From contig CBFIDE010000008.1 of assembly GCA_965661265.1 (NCBI GenBank), forward strand, positions 33,934 to 97,933: 64,000 bases of DNA. The letters run 5' to 3'. Every line of letters starts with the position of its first letter. The stretch's first letter is position 1. Position numbers and translations under genes: made by a program. Under the pieces are notes generated by a model. That model saw nothing but the letters and a program-made list of their open reading frames with translations, ran no database searches and had not been told where the DNA came from. This document shows, one piece after another, positions 55,213 through 63,823 of the stretch. The DNA is from CBFIDE01 sp965661265 (GTDB lineage Bacteria > Bacteroidota > Bacteroidia > Flavobacteriales > Schleiferiaceae).

Positions 55213-56207
55213 GGCTCAATGGGTCCGTTTTCAGTAAATATTATGTTGTCCATTAAAGTCTGGGAGTAGCCAGATGATGGATCAGCTAGAAATAATACAG
55301 AAAGTTGAAGAAGTTTGTGAGGTTCATGAACTCCATTTCCTGCTGGCGTTGCTGGAGCCCCATTGACTAAGGCAATCATATCTGCATATTTTATTGAAAC
55401 CGATTGCCAATTAGTTTCTAGTCCTCTCAACTCTATACTATACATATCTTCTGAAGCAGCTTGATATACGCCATCTTCATTCTCATCTTCTCTAAATTGA
55501 AATAGCACAATTTCATTATTAATACCAGCAGGCTTATCCAGGAAAACATTGAAGTATACGTTGTTTGGATTGCTATTCAATGGAAAACGATCCTCTCCAT
55601 AAGCAGATGCCGGCATATCAATTAGTCCAATTAAATAATCAAAATCAACTTCGCCTCCCATATCATAAAAATGAGAACCTTGAGCACTACTGTCTGATTG
55701 TACAATATTAAAACTCATATTTCCACCAGATTGAGCAAAAATGGTCCATCCAGGATTCACTCCATTTTCAAAGTCTGCCAGTAAATACCCTTCAACAGAT
55801 CTAATGCTATCAATTTGAATTAATGGGATGGTATCAAAAAAGTTCTCTTCTTCTACCTTGAGAACGGCCATACATTCTTCAGCCTTAAACATCGGCAAAA
55901 GCGTTGTAGTTCCATTCCATACCCCATTGGTATTATCAATTAGATTCGATTTGTCCGAAATGATTTTAGTTGCCCCACTAGTTTTTCCAATAATATGAAC
56001 TTCCCAGTCCACTGTTTTACTAAAACGAGCTGAAAACAAAACCGATTGGTCGGCACTAAAGTCTACACTCTGTCTAGAGGCTTTAAAATCCTCTAAGGTT
56101 TGAAAATCTCCGTATAGATCATTCAAGCTAGGCCCAAGAATTTCCTCATCTCGCTCACAGGCTGCAGCGGTTAAGATAAGGGCCATTAGATATATTGCTC
56201 TTTTCAT
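55209..56207 (-). CDS. Putative surface glycan-binding lipoprotein
   Basis: A 332-residue lipoprotein (Cys17 in TAAAC) with acidic residues after the lipid anchor, as for surface-exported proteins. The C-terminal half (about 140-330) looks like a carbohydrate-binding jelly roll, starting YLLADFENGVNPGW and ending TLMDNIIFTENG. The first half is Ig-like. It has no catalytic residues that I can recognise. Position next to the two barrel genes suggests it works with them, as SusE/F-like proteins do with SusC. Confidence 0.68.
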   Translation of the reverse strand: MKRAIYLMALILTAAACERDEEILGPSLNDLYGDFQTLEDFKASRQSVDFSADQSVLFSARFSKTVDWEVHIIGKTSGATKIISDKSNLIDNTNGVWNGTTTLLPMFKAEECMAVLKVEEENFFDTIPLIQIDSIRSVEGYLLADFENGVNPGWTIFAQSGGNMSFNIVQSDSSAQGSHFYDMGGEVDFDYLIGLIDMPASAYGEDRFPLNSNPNNVYFNVFLDKPAGINNEIVLFQFREDENEDGVYQAASEDMYSIELRGLETNWQSVSIKYADMIALVNGAPATPAGNGVHEPHKLLQLSVLFLADPSSGYSQTLMDNIIFTENGPIEP

Positions 56208-56216
56208 AATTCTAAA

Positions 56217-57935
56217 TTAAAAGTTCATTGTAAAGTAAATAGTCCAAGTGCTAATGTCATATGCTAAAGCATCTGCTGCATTATCTTTCCAGTCAAAAGT
56301 CTGCCACATTAGACTTAGCCTAGACTCACTATTGAAATTATATTGAAGTCCAGCTCCAATTACACTTTCATTGTAATCAATTCTGTATTCAGAATAATCA
56401 ATTATTTGAGAGTATTCATTTCTCTCAGCTTGCATATCAAAACCACTAGTTTTCCAAATTCTATACTCACCTATTAAATCTAAGCCGCCTGCAATGTTGG
56501 CTCTTAAATCAAAGATGTTAAAGTTGGTTTGAAGATCCACCTTCTCTGGAATTTCTTCATCAGATCTTGATGTATTCTGCATTCCTAATCTGGCAGATAT
56601 AAAAAGCTCCTTTGAATAGGCCGAAATAAATTTATCAATATTTAAGCCTATAAAAACACTTGATGTATTATAGCCCTTTAAAGCTTCTGTCCCCTGACCT
56701 ACGATATCTGATAAAATTTCAGTTTGGGCTGAAACCGTCCATCTTTTCTTTAGGTCATTCTGCTCTACTTCTAAAGAAACACCTCTTCTATTAGGAGTAG
56801 CTCTGCCGTAAGGTGTAGCATTATCATACCTAGGGTCATAAGTCATTAATCCTGCTTGAATCTGTGTTTGATAAAGTGAGGCATCTCTATAAACATCCAT
56901 AAGACCAATAGCTCTTAATTCCTGATCGTTCCCTATTCTTTGATAGGCAATTGGTGCTCTATCATAGTTCACTTGAATAGTTTGTGCACCTGCACTTCTA
57001 AAATTAGCACCAACATCTCTATAGCTTACATTGGCACTTAAACCTGTTTTTTTATGATTGGCACTAGCACTTATATCATAAAAATAATCTTCAAGTACCG
57101 GCGCTAAATCATCCCCTGACCATTCAAGAGTTGAACGCCCAGTTTCAAGACCCATATTAAAGTCTATTTTACCAATGGTACGAGTATATTCCGCAGAAGC
57201 TGTTAGAACCGGATTTCTTAGAAAGATTGTGCTATTGCTAGTACCACTATAATCATAAAGATTGGCATATTGTAAGCCTAGATTTAGATTTTTGCTTTGC
57301 TTTATTACCATAGAACCACCGCTATAAAGTCTATCATCGATTGTATTCTGATCAGATGGTCTATTTCTTGTCGTGAATATATTGAACTCCACTTCATCTA
57401 CAATTTTACTGAACTCTAGTGCAAAATCTACCGCGGCACCTTGTTGTCTCCAAGTATTGTCATCATTGTAAAAAAGATCATACTGCAACTGGTCTAATGG
57501 GATTCCAGTAATGTTACTTTGATACTTATTTACAAGGCCTACATTGTTTTGAAAAGTATACGGACTAAGCTTATAATTGATATCACCCAATTGGTATCTC
57601 AAGAATCCTCCAATAATACCCTTAATGTATAATTGTCTTACATCAAATGTAACTCCAGAGCCCCAAAAGCCACCGTAATCATTTCTTATTCTTACCATAC
57701 TTTGAATCAGAATATTCTCATTAGGTTGAATGTTGACACCTAAATCCACCATGGCATGTCCACTTTGAAGCTTGCGCGCAGTTGTAGAATCGTTTTCGGA
57801 TGAACTATTGTATTCATCAGCATACATTACACCCCTTGCGGCTCCTGAAACCCATATTTTCTTCTCTTGGCTATAGGCCGATATTGAAAGAAGAAGACTT
57901 AAAAGTCCAGTCGTTATTATTTTTACGTTTCTCAT
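56217..57935 (-). CDS. Outer-membrane beta-barrel protein, unknown family
   Basis: A 572-residue protein with a signal peptide ending SISAYSQ. It has a run of amphipathic strands through the whole length (ILIQSMVRIRNDYGGFW, LNLGLQYANLYDYS, VIGAGLQYNF) and a C-terminal aromatic residue (YFTMNF), both typical of outer-membrane barrels. It has no TonB plug and no SusC similarity. Its start shares TAATG with the upstream barrel gene. It is a candidate oligosaccharide channel. Confidence 0.75.
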   Translation of the reverse strand: MRNVKIITTGLLSLLLSISAYSQEKKIWVSGAARGVMYADEYNSSSENDSTTARKLQSGHAMVDLGVNIQPNENILIQSMVRIRNDYGGFWGSGVTFDVRQLYIKGIIGGFLRYQLGDINYKLSPYTFQNNVGLVNKYQSNITGIPLDQLQYDLFYNDDNTWRQQGAAVDFALEFSKIVDEVEFNIFTTRNRPSDQNTIDDRLYSGGSMVIKQSKNLNLGLQYANLYDYSGTSNSTIFLRNPVLTASAEYTRTIGKIDFNMGLETGRSTLEWSGDDLAPVLEDYFYDISASANHKKTGLSANVSYRDVGANFRSAGAQTIQVNYDRAPIAYQRIGNDQELRAIGLMDVYRDASLYQTQIQAGLMTYDPRYDNATPYGRATPNRRGVSLEVEQNDLKKRWTVSAQTEILSDIVGQGTEALKGYNTSSVFIGLNIDKFISAYSKELFISARLGMQNTSRSDEEIPEKVDLQTNFNIFDLRANIAGGLDLIGEYRIWKTSGFDMQAERNEYSQIIDYSEYRIDYNESVIGAGLQYNFNSESRLSLMWQTFDWKDNAADALAYDISTWTIYFTMNF

Positions 57936-59911
57936 TAGAAAAATACTTTAAGTTCAACAGTTGTTTCTTGTCCTTGAAATTGATCGAGCGCAAAACTCGT
58001 ATCTTCAAAAAAGAACCATCTATGTCTAATAAATAAGCCAGCGTTTCTTCCCAAGCTTATATCCAAGCCTGTTCCAACACCCCAACCTGTTTGGTTTAAT
58101 GGTCTTTGTGTTACTGTATTTAATTCAGTTTGATAATTCCCCAATACTTTTTCATATCCTAAGTATGCATTTAGGAAAAGAGGCTTTGCTATTTGATAGT
58201 ACATTTCTAGCTCAGAGTTGTATTGTCTTAAGTAAGCTCTTTCTGAAAACTGGGGTAAGAGTGTAAGCTCAGGTTGAGCAGTATAATATCTTCCTAAAAA
58301 GAAGGCAAAGAAATTTCTATAACCGATCTTAGTTCTGTACTTGGCATGAACTTCAACTTGATTAAACTTTTTAGTAGTGACAGAATAACCAAGGCTATCA
58401 TCAGTTAATTGGACTTTAGCATAGGCATCTCTATAGACTTTATCATATCGGCCGTAAGGACCGACATTAGCTGGAAAATCCCATCGCCAAAATCTAGATC
58501 GCGTAAGCTGATTTACAAAGTGAGAATACGTGATTTGTCTACCCGCGGCTCTATTCTCTACATTTTCAATTTCAGTGGCTACGCCATATCCAAGAGAAAC
58601 TTTTAAATCTCCAAGTTTAAACTCTGTATTCAAGTTTATTCCGGTTCTATTATTAGTCATTTGGCCAATACCCACTATTGAACTGGCAAAAGGAATCAGC
58701 ACATTGGCACTTTGAACTCCACTTCCTGGTTGATCTACTAAGCGCGCTGCCGCAATAGTAGTATTCCAGAATAGGGCGTTATTATTTACCACATAAGGGC
58801 TTATTCTATAATAATGAACTTCAATAGGAATCTTAGTTAGCTTTTCTGATGAAAGCGCCTTAACAGAAATCGCCTCACCCCAAGGTTTTTGGTCAAGAGG
58901 ATTTCTATATCTACCAGCTCCAACTTCTGCATGTAATGTCACACCTTTGACATTGGCTTTCCACTCTAAGGTGTACATATTAAAGCCAATTTCTCTTTGG
59001 TTTAGACTATCTAACCAAGTAGTATTATGTAAGGTATTAAAGCTTACATAATCTGTGTTTTTATAAACTTTCTTCAGCTTTCCTCCATAGTTTATATTTG
59101 GAATAGTAGCTATTCCACCTGCTAATTCTGTTTTTCCGTACAATGCGGCAAAGCTCCAACCATTAGGAAGATTAATACCTTCTACTATGGTTCCTTGAAC
59201 AGCTCTTTCTCCCCATCTTGAATCTTGATAAACGGATCCAAAATCGTACATCTGATTGTATCTAACACCTATTTCTTTCCCGATAGGATCCCATGGGTTT
59301 CTTTCATATTGGGTAAAACGATTGTAGCCTCTAAAGCTTCCAAGGGTTAAATCACTCATTGAGAACCAATGTATTCCACCCATACGTACTTTGAAGGTTC
59401 CATATTTAGTTAAGTAAGAACCATATAAATTCAAGCCTAGGTTCAGACCCATATTCTGCCCAAGTCTAACACCCGTTAGCGGATTCCATACCGGCGGTCT
59501 ATCTGCCGTACTTATTTGTCCCCCATAGGTCGGGCTGATTGCTCCGTTTAGGAATTGGAACATAAAAATATCAAAACCCCAGCTCACCTTTTTGCTTGGT
59601 CTACCTGAGACATTTACCAAAAAGTTTGGTAATTGAGTATCATCGCCAATAAAAAGTGTTCTCTCTTTAGTGTAAGAATTAGAATTCTCATCTAAAAGAT
59701 AAGGCTCAGGCATTAGAAGGTTGGTTGCAAAAAATCTATAAAAGCCATTGGCTTTAATTTGATAAATCTCACTTTCCTTCTCCTTTGGAAACATACCCCT
59801 TGTCCAATCAAGAACGGTATTTGAATCCAGGTCCTGACCGAGCGATTCCAAAATAAAGGCTTGGCATAAAATAAATGCAAAAATTAATTTTGCTTGCTTA
59901 GTAAAATTCAT
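57935..59911 (-). CDS. Large outer-membrane beta-barrel protein, unknown family
   Basis: A 658-residue protein with a signal peptide ending ESLGQ (22-26). The sequence is barrel-like: LGLNLGLNLYGSYLTKYG, VSLGYGVATEIE, LFLNAYLGYEKVLG, and it ends TTVELKVFF with a terminal Phe. It has no plug domain or TonB box that I can see. It overlaps the SSS symporter gene by 14 bases and is coupled to the next barrel gene. Together they replace the SusC position of a usual glucan locus. Confidence 0.72.
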   Translation of the reverse strand: MNFTKQAKLIFAFILCQAFILESLGQDLDSNTVLDWTRGMFPKEKESEIYQIKANGFYRFFATNLLMPEPYLLDENSNSYTKERTLFIGDDTQLPNFLVNVSGRPSKKVSWGFDIFMFQFLNGAISPTYGGQISTADRPPVWNPLTGVRLGQNMGLNLGLNLYGSYLTKYGTFKVRMGGIHWFSMSDLTLGSFRGYNRFTQYERNPWDPIGKEIGVRYNQMYDFGSVYQDSRWGERAVQGTIVEGINLPNGWSFAALYGKTELAGGIATIPNINYGGKLKKVYKNTDYVSFNTLHNTTWLDSLNQREIGFNMYTLEWKANVKGVTLHAEVGAGRYRNPLDQKPWGEAISVKALSSEKLTKIPIEVHYYRISPYVVNNNALFWNTTIAAARLVDQPGSGVQSANVLIPFASSIVGIGQMTNNRTGINLNTEFKLGDLKVSLGYGVATEIENVENRAAGRQITYSHFVNQLTRSRFWRWDFPANVGPYGRYDKVYRDAYAKVQLTDDSLGYSVTTKKFNQVEVHAKYRTKIGYRNFFAFFLGRYYTAQPELTLLPQFSERAYLRQYNSELEMYYQIAKPLFLNAYLGYEKVLGNYQTELNTVTQRPLNQTGWGVGTGLDISLGRNAGLFIRHRWFFFEDTSFALDQFQGQETTVELKVFF

Positions 59912-61535
59912 ACCATAAGAATATTATTATACAGACTAAAGCCAAGCTCAAGCCTTGATTTAAATTCAAACTATATTTATTCTTCTTTAAAAAATTAAGA
60001 GATAATCCTCTATCCTGAATTCCAATGCGCCGCTCGCTTAAAATACTGAATAGAATTAGTACCACTGAGCAGATTAAGAATAAGAAAAGTGCAAAGTGAA
60101 GAAAGTTCATATCGGCATACCAAAGCCAGAATCCCGAAAGGGAAGATTTATAAATCTCTAGAATTAACCTTATACTCCCTAATAAAGCTCCAATAAGCAG
60201 ACTGTATTTAGCACCTACTTCATTAATCCTTTTATGGAATAAGCCTAATAGAAATACGGCTGCAATTGGGGGCGATATATAAGACTGAATACTTTGTATT
60301 TTCTGAAACAGACCACCTTCAATTAATTTTAGTACTGGAATCCATGCAAGACCAAGCACTACTAATAAAGCTGTAGAAAACTGACCCACTCTCACTAACT
60401 TCTTATCTGAAGTTGAAGGAAAATACTTCTTATAGATATCAATTGAAATGAGCGTTGAGCAACTATTAAAAACGCTAGAAAGCGAGCTCATTAGTGCAGC
60501 CAAGAGTCCTGCCACAACTAGCCCTTTCATTCCAGATGGCAAAAACTGCATAGTTAATAAAGGAAGGGCAGCGTCATAAACCACTTGTCCATCCTCAATA
60601 GGAAATGAAATTTTAGGGTTTGCGCCAACAGAAAGAGCGTAGGCAATTACCCCAGGAATTACAAAAATAAAGAGAGGAAGTAACTTTAAGTAAGCAGCGA
60701 AAATCGTTCCTTTTCTAGCGGTATCGATATTTTTTGCTGCTAAAACTCTCTGAACAATAAATTGGTCTGTACACCAATACCAGACACCTAAGATGGGAGC
60801 ACCAAATAAAATCCCAGTCCATGGAAAATCCATATCAGCTCCATCACGCCAAAGACTTAGGTAAGCTGGTTCAGTCTTAACAACTAATTGATCCCATCCT
60901 CCAAGAGCTTCAAGACCATAATAGCAAACTGCTAAAGACCCACCTAAAAGAATGAATAACTGCATTACATCAGTATAAATAACAGCTTTTAAGCCGCCAA
61001 ATATTGTGTATAGCCCGGTTGACAGCACCACTATTATTGCACCGGTCCAGAAATCTATTCCAAGTATTGCACTAAATATTATTCCACCAGCAGCAATAGT
61101 CACAGAGATTTTAGTCAATACATAACCAAGGATACTGACCCATGAAAGATAAGAACGTGCCCAAGGACTGTATCTTTTTTCAAGAAACTCTGGCATTGTA
61201 AAAACACCACTTTTAATGTAAAAAGGAACGAATAGCCAACCCAAGATCAAGAGCATAAATGCCGCAATTATTTCGAATTGAGCAACAGGAAAATCACCAG
61301 AGGCCCCGGCCCCAGCAAGACCAACTAAATGTTCGCTTCCAATATTAGACGCAAAAAGCGAAGCACCCACAACAAACCATCCTAAGTTCTTGCCACCTAA
61401 AAAATATGCTGATTTCGAATTTGACTTTTTAAAGCCTTTTTCTTTTAAAATAATCGCCAAGGCAATTCCAAATACCAAGCAGAAATATCCGCCTAGAATA
61501 ATGTAATCGAGATTGCTTAATTGGCTTTGAAACAT
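59898..61535 (-). CDS. Sodium:solute symporter (SSS/SGLT family)
   Basis: A 545-residue protein with about fourteen membrane helices. SAYFLGGKNLGWFVVGASLFASNIG (split across residues 37-61) is the characteristic first block, and FGGLKAVIYTDVMQ and ALMSSLSSVFNS are further family markers. It should bring sugars in with sodium. It sits between the GH-A hydrolase and the outer-membrane barrels, so a glucan-derived sugar is the likely substrate. Confidence 0.93.
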   Translation of the reverse strand: MFQSQLSNLDYIILGGYFCLVFGIALAIILKEKGFKKSNSKSAYFLGGKNLGWFVVGASLFASNIGSEHLVGLAGAGASGDFPVAQFEIIAAFMLLILGWLFVPFYIKSGVFTMPEFLEKRYSPWARSYLSWVSILGYVLTKISVTIAAGGIIFSAILGIDFWTGAIIVVLSTGLYTIFGGLKAVIYTDVMQLFILLGGSLAVCYYGLEALGGWDQLVVKTEPAYLSLWRDGADMDFPWTGILFGAPILGVWYWCTDQFIVQRVLAAKNIDTARKGTIFAAYLKLLPLFIFVIPGVIAYALSVGANPKISFPIEDGQVVYDAALPLLTMQFLPSGMKGLVVAGLLAALMSSLSSVFNSCSTLISIDIYKKYFPSTSDKKLVRVGQFSTALLVVLGLAWIPVLKLIEGGLFQKIQSIQSYISPPIAAVFLLGLFHKRINEVGAKYSLLIGALLGSIRLILEIYKSSLSGFWLWYADMNFLHFALFLFLICSVVLILFSILSERRIGIQDRGLSLNFLKKNKYSLNLNQGLSLALVCIIIFLWYEFY

Positions 61536-61543
61536 TCTAAATG

Positions 61544-62881
61544 CTATTTATTAACTTCTAGCTTTCTTTTTTTCAACTGAACACCTTTGGATTGGGGATC
61601 AGTGCTTTTTCTTGGGCTAACATAAAACGGAATATTAGCATAGGAAGTCCTTTTTCCGTTAGTCGTTATAAAAACAAACAATCTATAAGCTCCTTCTTTA
61701 TCAGGAGCAATCAGTGTTACACTTGTATCTTTTCTTGATCTTAATTGCCCTAATATAGGCTGAATACCTTTCTCAAAATCGCCCCCAGATTTAGTGTTTG
61801 CACTTTCCGGAAAAACCAGCCACTCTACATTCAATTTTTGATCCTTGTTTTCACTAATGTGGATATTAGCTTTATAAGCATCACCTGCCTTTAATTGAAT
61901 ACTCTCATTAGCAGTTTTTTTATCTAGGGTAATTTTATTAATTGGAATTGCCGTGTATTGAGGCTCTTTTCCTTGCCATACTCTATAAAGCTCATCTAGC
62001 GGCTCTGTTGGATTGCCATTTTCTGTAAAAAGCCCATACCATGTAGAAGTAGTTTCTTGTTTTTGCCCCCATAAAAAGGCATAGGAACCAATACACTTTT
62101 TCCTCTGCGCTGCTATATAATCACTATATCTTTTTGAATAAGTCGATGCCTTTTCAGTACTAGTTTGCTCTATTGGAGCACCCCATTCTGTTTTCTGAAC
62201 TTCCCAGTGTCCATTAGGGCCCCATTCTGAGATAATATAAGCCCCAGACCATCCAAATTTCTCAAGGTTTTGAGAAACCTTGGCTATATCTCCATAAGTA
62301 TTGATGCCATAAATATCAATATCCGGTGCCTTCTCATTAATTAATTCTACCTCACTTTTCTCTAAGCCCGCAGTTACTGTTGAGGTTGGATGATTTGGAT
62401 CAAGCTCATGAATCATAGCTGCGATATCTTGAATAGCATCCCAAACTTTGGTGTTGGAATAAAACAGATCAACTTCATTTCCTATTCCCCATAAGAGTAG
62501 TGCTGGATGATCTTTATATTTTTTTACAACTTTGGTAAAATTCTCTAATTGCTTTTGAACCGCCGCCTCATCATTATAATCAAATCCATGTCTTTCATGC
62601 TGAACCCAAAGACCCAGCATTACAGTCAATCCATTTTCCTCCGCTAATCTTAAGGCTTCATCTGCCTCGTCAACACCCCAAGTCCTAATTGAATTTCCAT
62701 TGAGATATAATAGCTCATCTATATGACCTTTTCCTCCAACGCCTTTTATATAATAAGGTTTGCCGTCTCTGTAAAGCGAATAACCTTCTTCTGTCTTTAC
62801 AAGTTCAACCTTAATCGCCTGAGCGCTTATGAGGTGACTAAATAAAGTAACTACAATAATGCTGAGTAAGATTCTTTTCAT
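61544..62881 (-). CDS. Clan GH-A glycoside hydrolase (GH2/GH158-like barrel)
   Basis: A 445-residue secreted protein (signal peptide ending LISAQ). The TIM barrel (about 35-310) shows the clan GH-A pattern: acid/base Glu136 in WGIGNEVDLF and nucleophile Glu219 in IISEWGPNG. A C-terminal beta-sandwich domain (about 320-430) follows. Automatic tools may call it GH2. A beta-1,3-glucanase of the GH158 or GH17 type is possible given the locus, but the family is not certain from reading. Confidence 0.8.
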   Translation of the reverse strand: MKRILLSIIVVTLFSHLISAQAIKVELVKTEEGYSLYRDGKPYYIKGVGGKGHIDELLYLNGNSIRTWGVDEADEALRLAEENGLTVMLGLWVQHERHGFDYNDEAAVQKQLENFTKVVKKYKDHPALLLWGIGNEVDLFYSNTKVWDAIQDIAAMIHELDPNHPTSTVTAGLEKSEVELINEKAPDIDIYGINTYGDIAKVSQNLEKFGWSGAYIISEWGPNGHWEVQKTEWGAPIEQTSTEKASTYSKRYSDYIAAQRKKCIGSYAFLWGQKQETTSTWYGLFTENGNPTEPLDELYRVWQGKEPQYTAIPINKITLDKKTANESIQLKAGDAYKANIHISENKDQKLNVEWLVFPESANTKSGGDFEKGIQPILGQLRSRKDTSVTLIAPDKEGAYRLFVFITTNGKRTSYANIPFYVSPRKSTDPQSKGVQLKKRKLEVNK

Positions 62882-62890
62882 AAAAAATTA

Positions 62891-63637
62891 TTAGAGTTCG
62901 AAGTTGAATCCTTTTGACTTTAATTCATTATACCTCTCAATATCAAAAGAATACAGCCTGCCTGGTCTATGAGGCACATCCTTCTGTAGTTCGTTCAAGT
63001 CAATAAGAATTCCCATGCTCATAATCTTCTTTCTAAAATTGGCCTTATCAAAGCTTTGATTAAAAAGCGCTTCGTATAATGACTGTAGATCACCTAGAGC
63101 AAATTTATTTGGCAAAAGCTCAAAGCCTACTGGCTGCTTCCTTACTTTATCCCTTAACATACTTAGAGCATCCAATGTTATCTCTTGATGATCAAAGGCT
63201 AAGGCTGGAATATCATTTGCATCCATCCAATAAATTCCTTCAGCCCAACCTGAAGCATGTGGATCATACTTGGCAATATCTATTAAGGAGAAATACCCTG
63301 CTGTAACAACTCTCCCTGCAGGGTGTCTATCAACCTTACCATAAACACTTGTTTGCTTTAGATACAAGTTGTCTATTCCTGTTAGATCTTTCAAGACTCT
63401 TTTTGCAGCAACCTCAATATTCTCGTTTGGATAAACAAGATCCCCTGGCAGCGCCCAATCTCCTTTAAAGGGTTCCGCACCTCTTTTGATAAGCAATACT
63501 TTCAGCTTGTTTTCATGATACCCAAATACCACGCAATCGACAGATAATCCAAAATGAAAAAACTTATCATAAGAGATTTCATAATAGGGAACTGCGTATT
63601 TTGAACTTCTATTTAACTCTTTTATTTCTTCTGACAT
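62891..63637 (-). CDS. NrtR-type transcriptional regulator (Nudix sensor plus winged helix)
   Basis: A 248-residue protein from ATG 63637; ATG 63643 is an alternative, but a promoter box just upstream favours the shorter form. The N-terminal Nudix domain (about 25-150) has LPGDLVYPNENIE but the catalytic REUxEE core reads RVLKDL, so it should bind and not hydrolyse its ligand. A winged helix (about 165-245) contains ANFRKKIMSMGILID and GRLYSFDIERYNELK. Members of this family control sugar use in Bacteroidota. It heads the glucan operon and is probably its regulator. Confidence 0.9.
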   Translation of the reverse strand: MSEEIKELNRSSKYAVPYYEISYDKFFHFGLSVDCVVFGYHENKLKVLLIKRGAEPFKGDWALPGDLVYPNENIEVAAKRVLKDLTGIDNLYLKQTSVYGKVDRHPAGRVVTAGYFSLIDIAKYDPHASGWAEGIYWMDANDIPALAFDHQEITLDALSMLRDKVRKQPVGFELLPNKFALGDLQSLYEALFNQSFDKANFRKKIMSMGILIDLNELQKDVPHRPGRLYSFDIERYNELKSKGFNFEL

Positions 63638-63653
63638 AATCATATGAGTTCTT

Positions 63654-63712
63654 CAAATATATAATAATTTCCTGATCTATTGGTAAGATGTACCATAAGT
63701 ATTCTAATAGAT
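63654..63712 (-). promoter_or_regulatory. Promoter and candidate operator of the glucan operon
   Basis: On the minus strand TATATTTG (63654-63661) is a -7 box. At the -33 distance lies an inverted repeat TGGTA-N5-TACCA (63681-63695). An outer pair ATCTATT (63675-63681) and AATAGAT (63706-63712) brackets it. Placement of the palindrome over the -33 region suggests a regulator site, perhaps for the NrtR-type protein. No good -33 consensus is seen. Confidence 0.45.
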
Positions 63713-63773
63713 AATTATTTACTCTATCAAACCCTTTATTTACCGTGTATTATCGTTTTACTATAAAAATACT

Positions 63774-63805
63774 TTTGGTATATTAAACTAAAAGGTCTAT
63801 TTTTG
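63774..63805 (+). promoter_or_regulatory. Promoter of the divergent secreted-protein gene
   Basis: TTTG (63774-63777), a 20-base spacer, then TATTTTTG (63798-63805) fit the Bacteroidota promoter. A short ATAC-N5-GTAT palindrome (63769-63781) covers the -33 element. The start codon is 18 bases downstream. Confidence 0.5.
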
Positions 63806-63823
63806 AAGTAAATGTACAATCCT

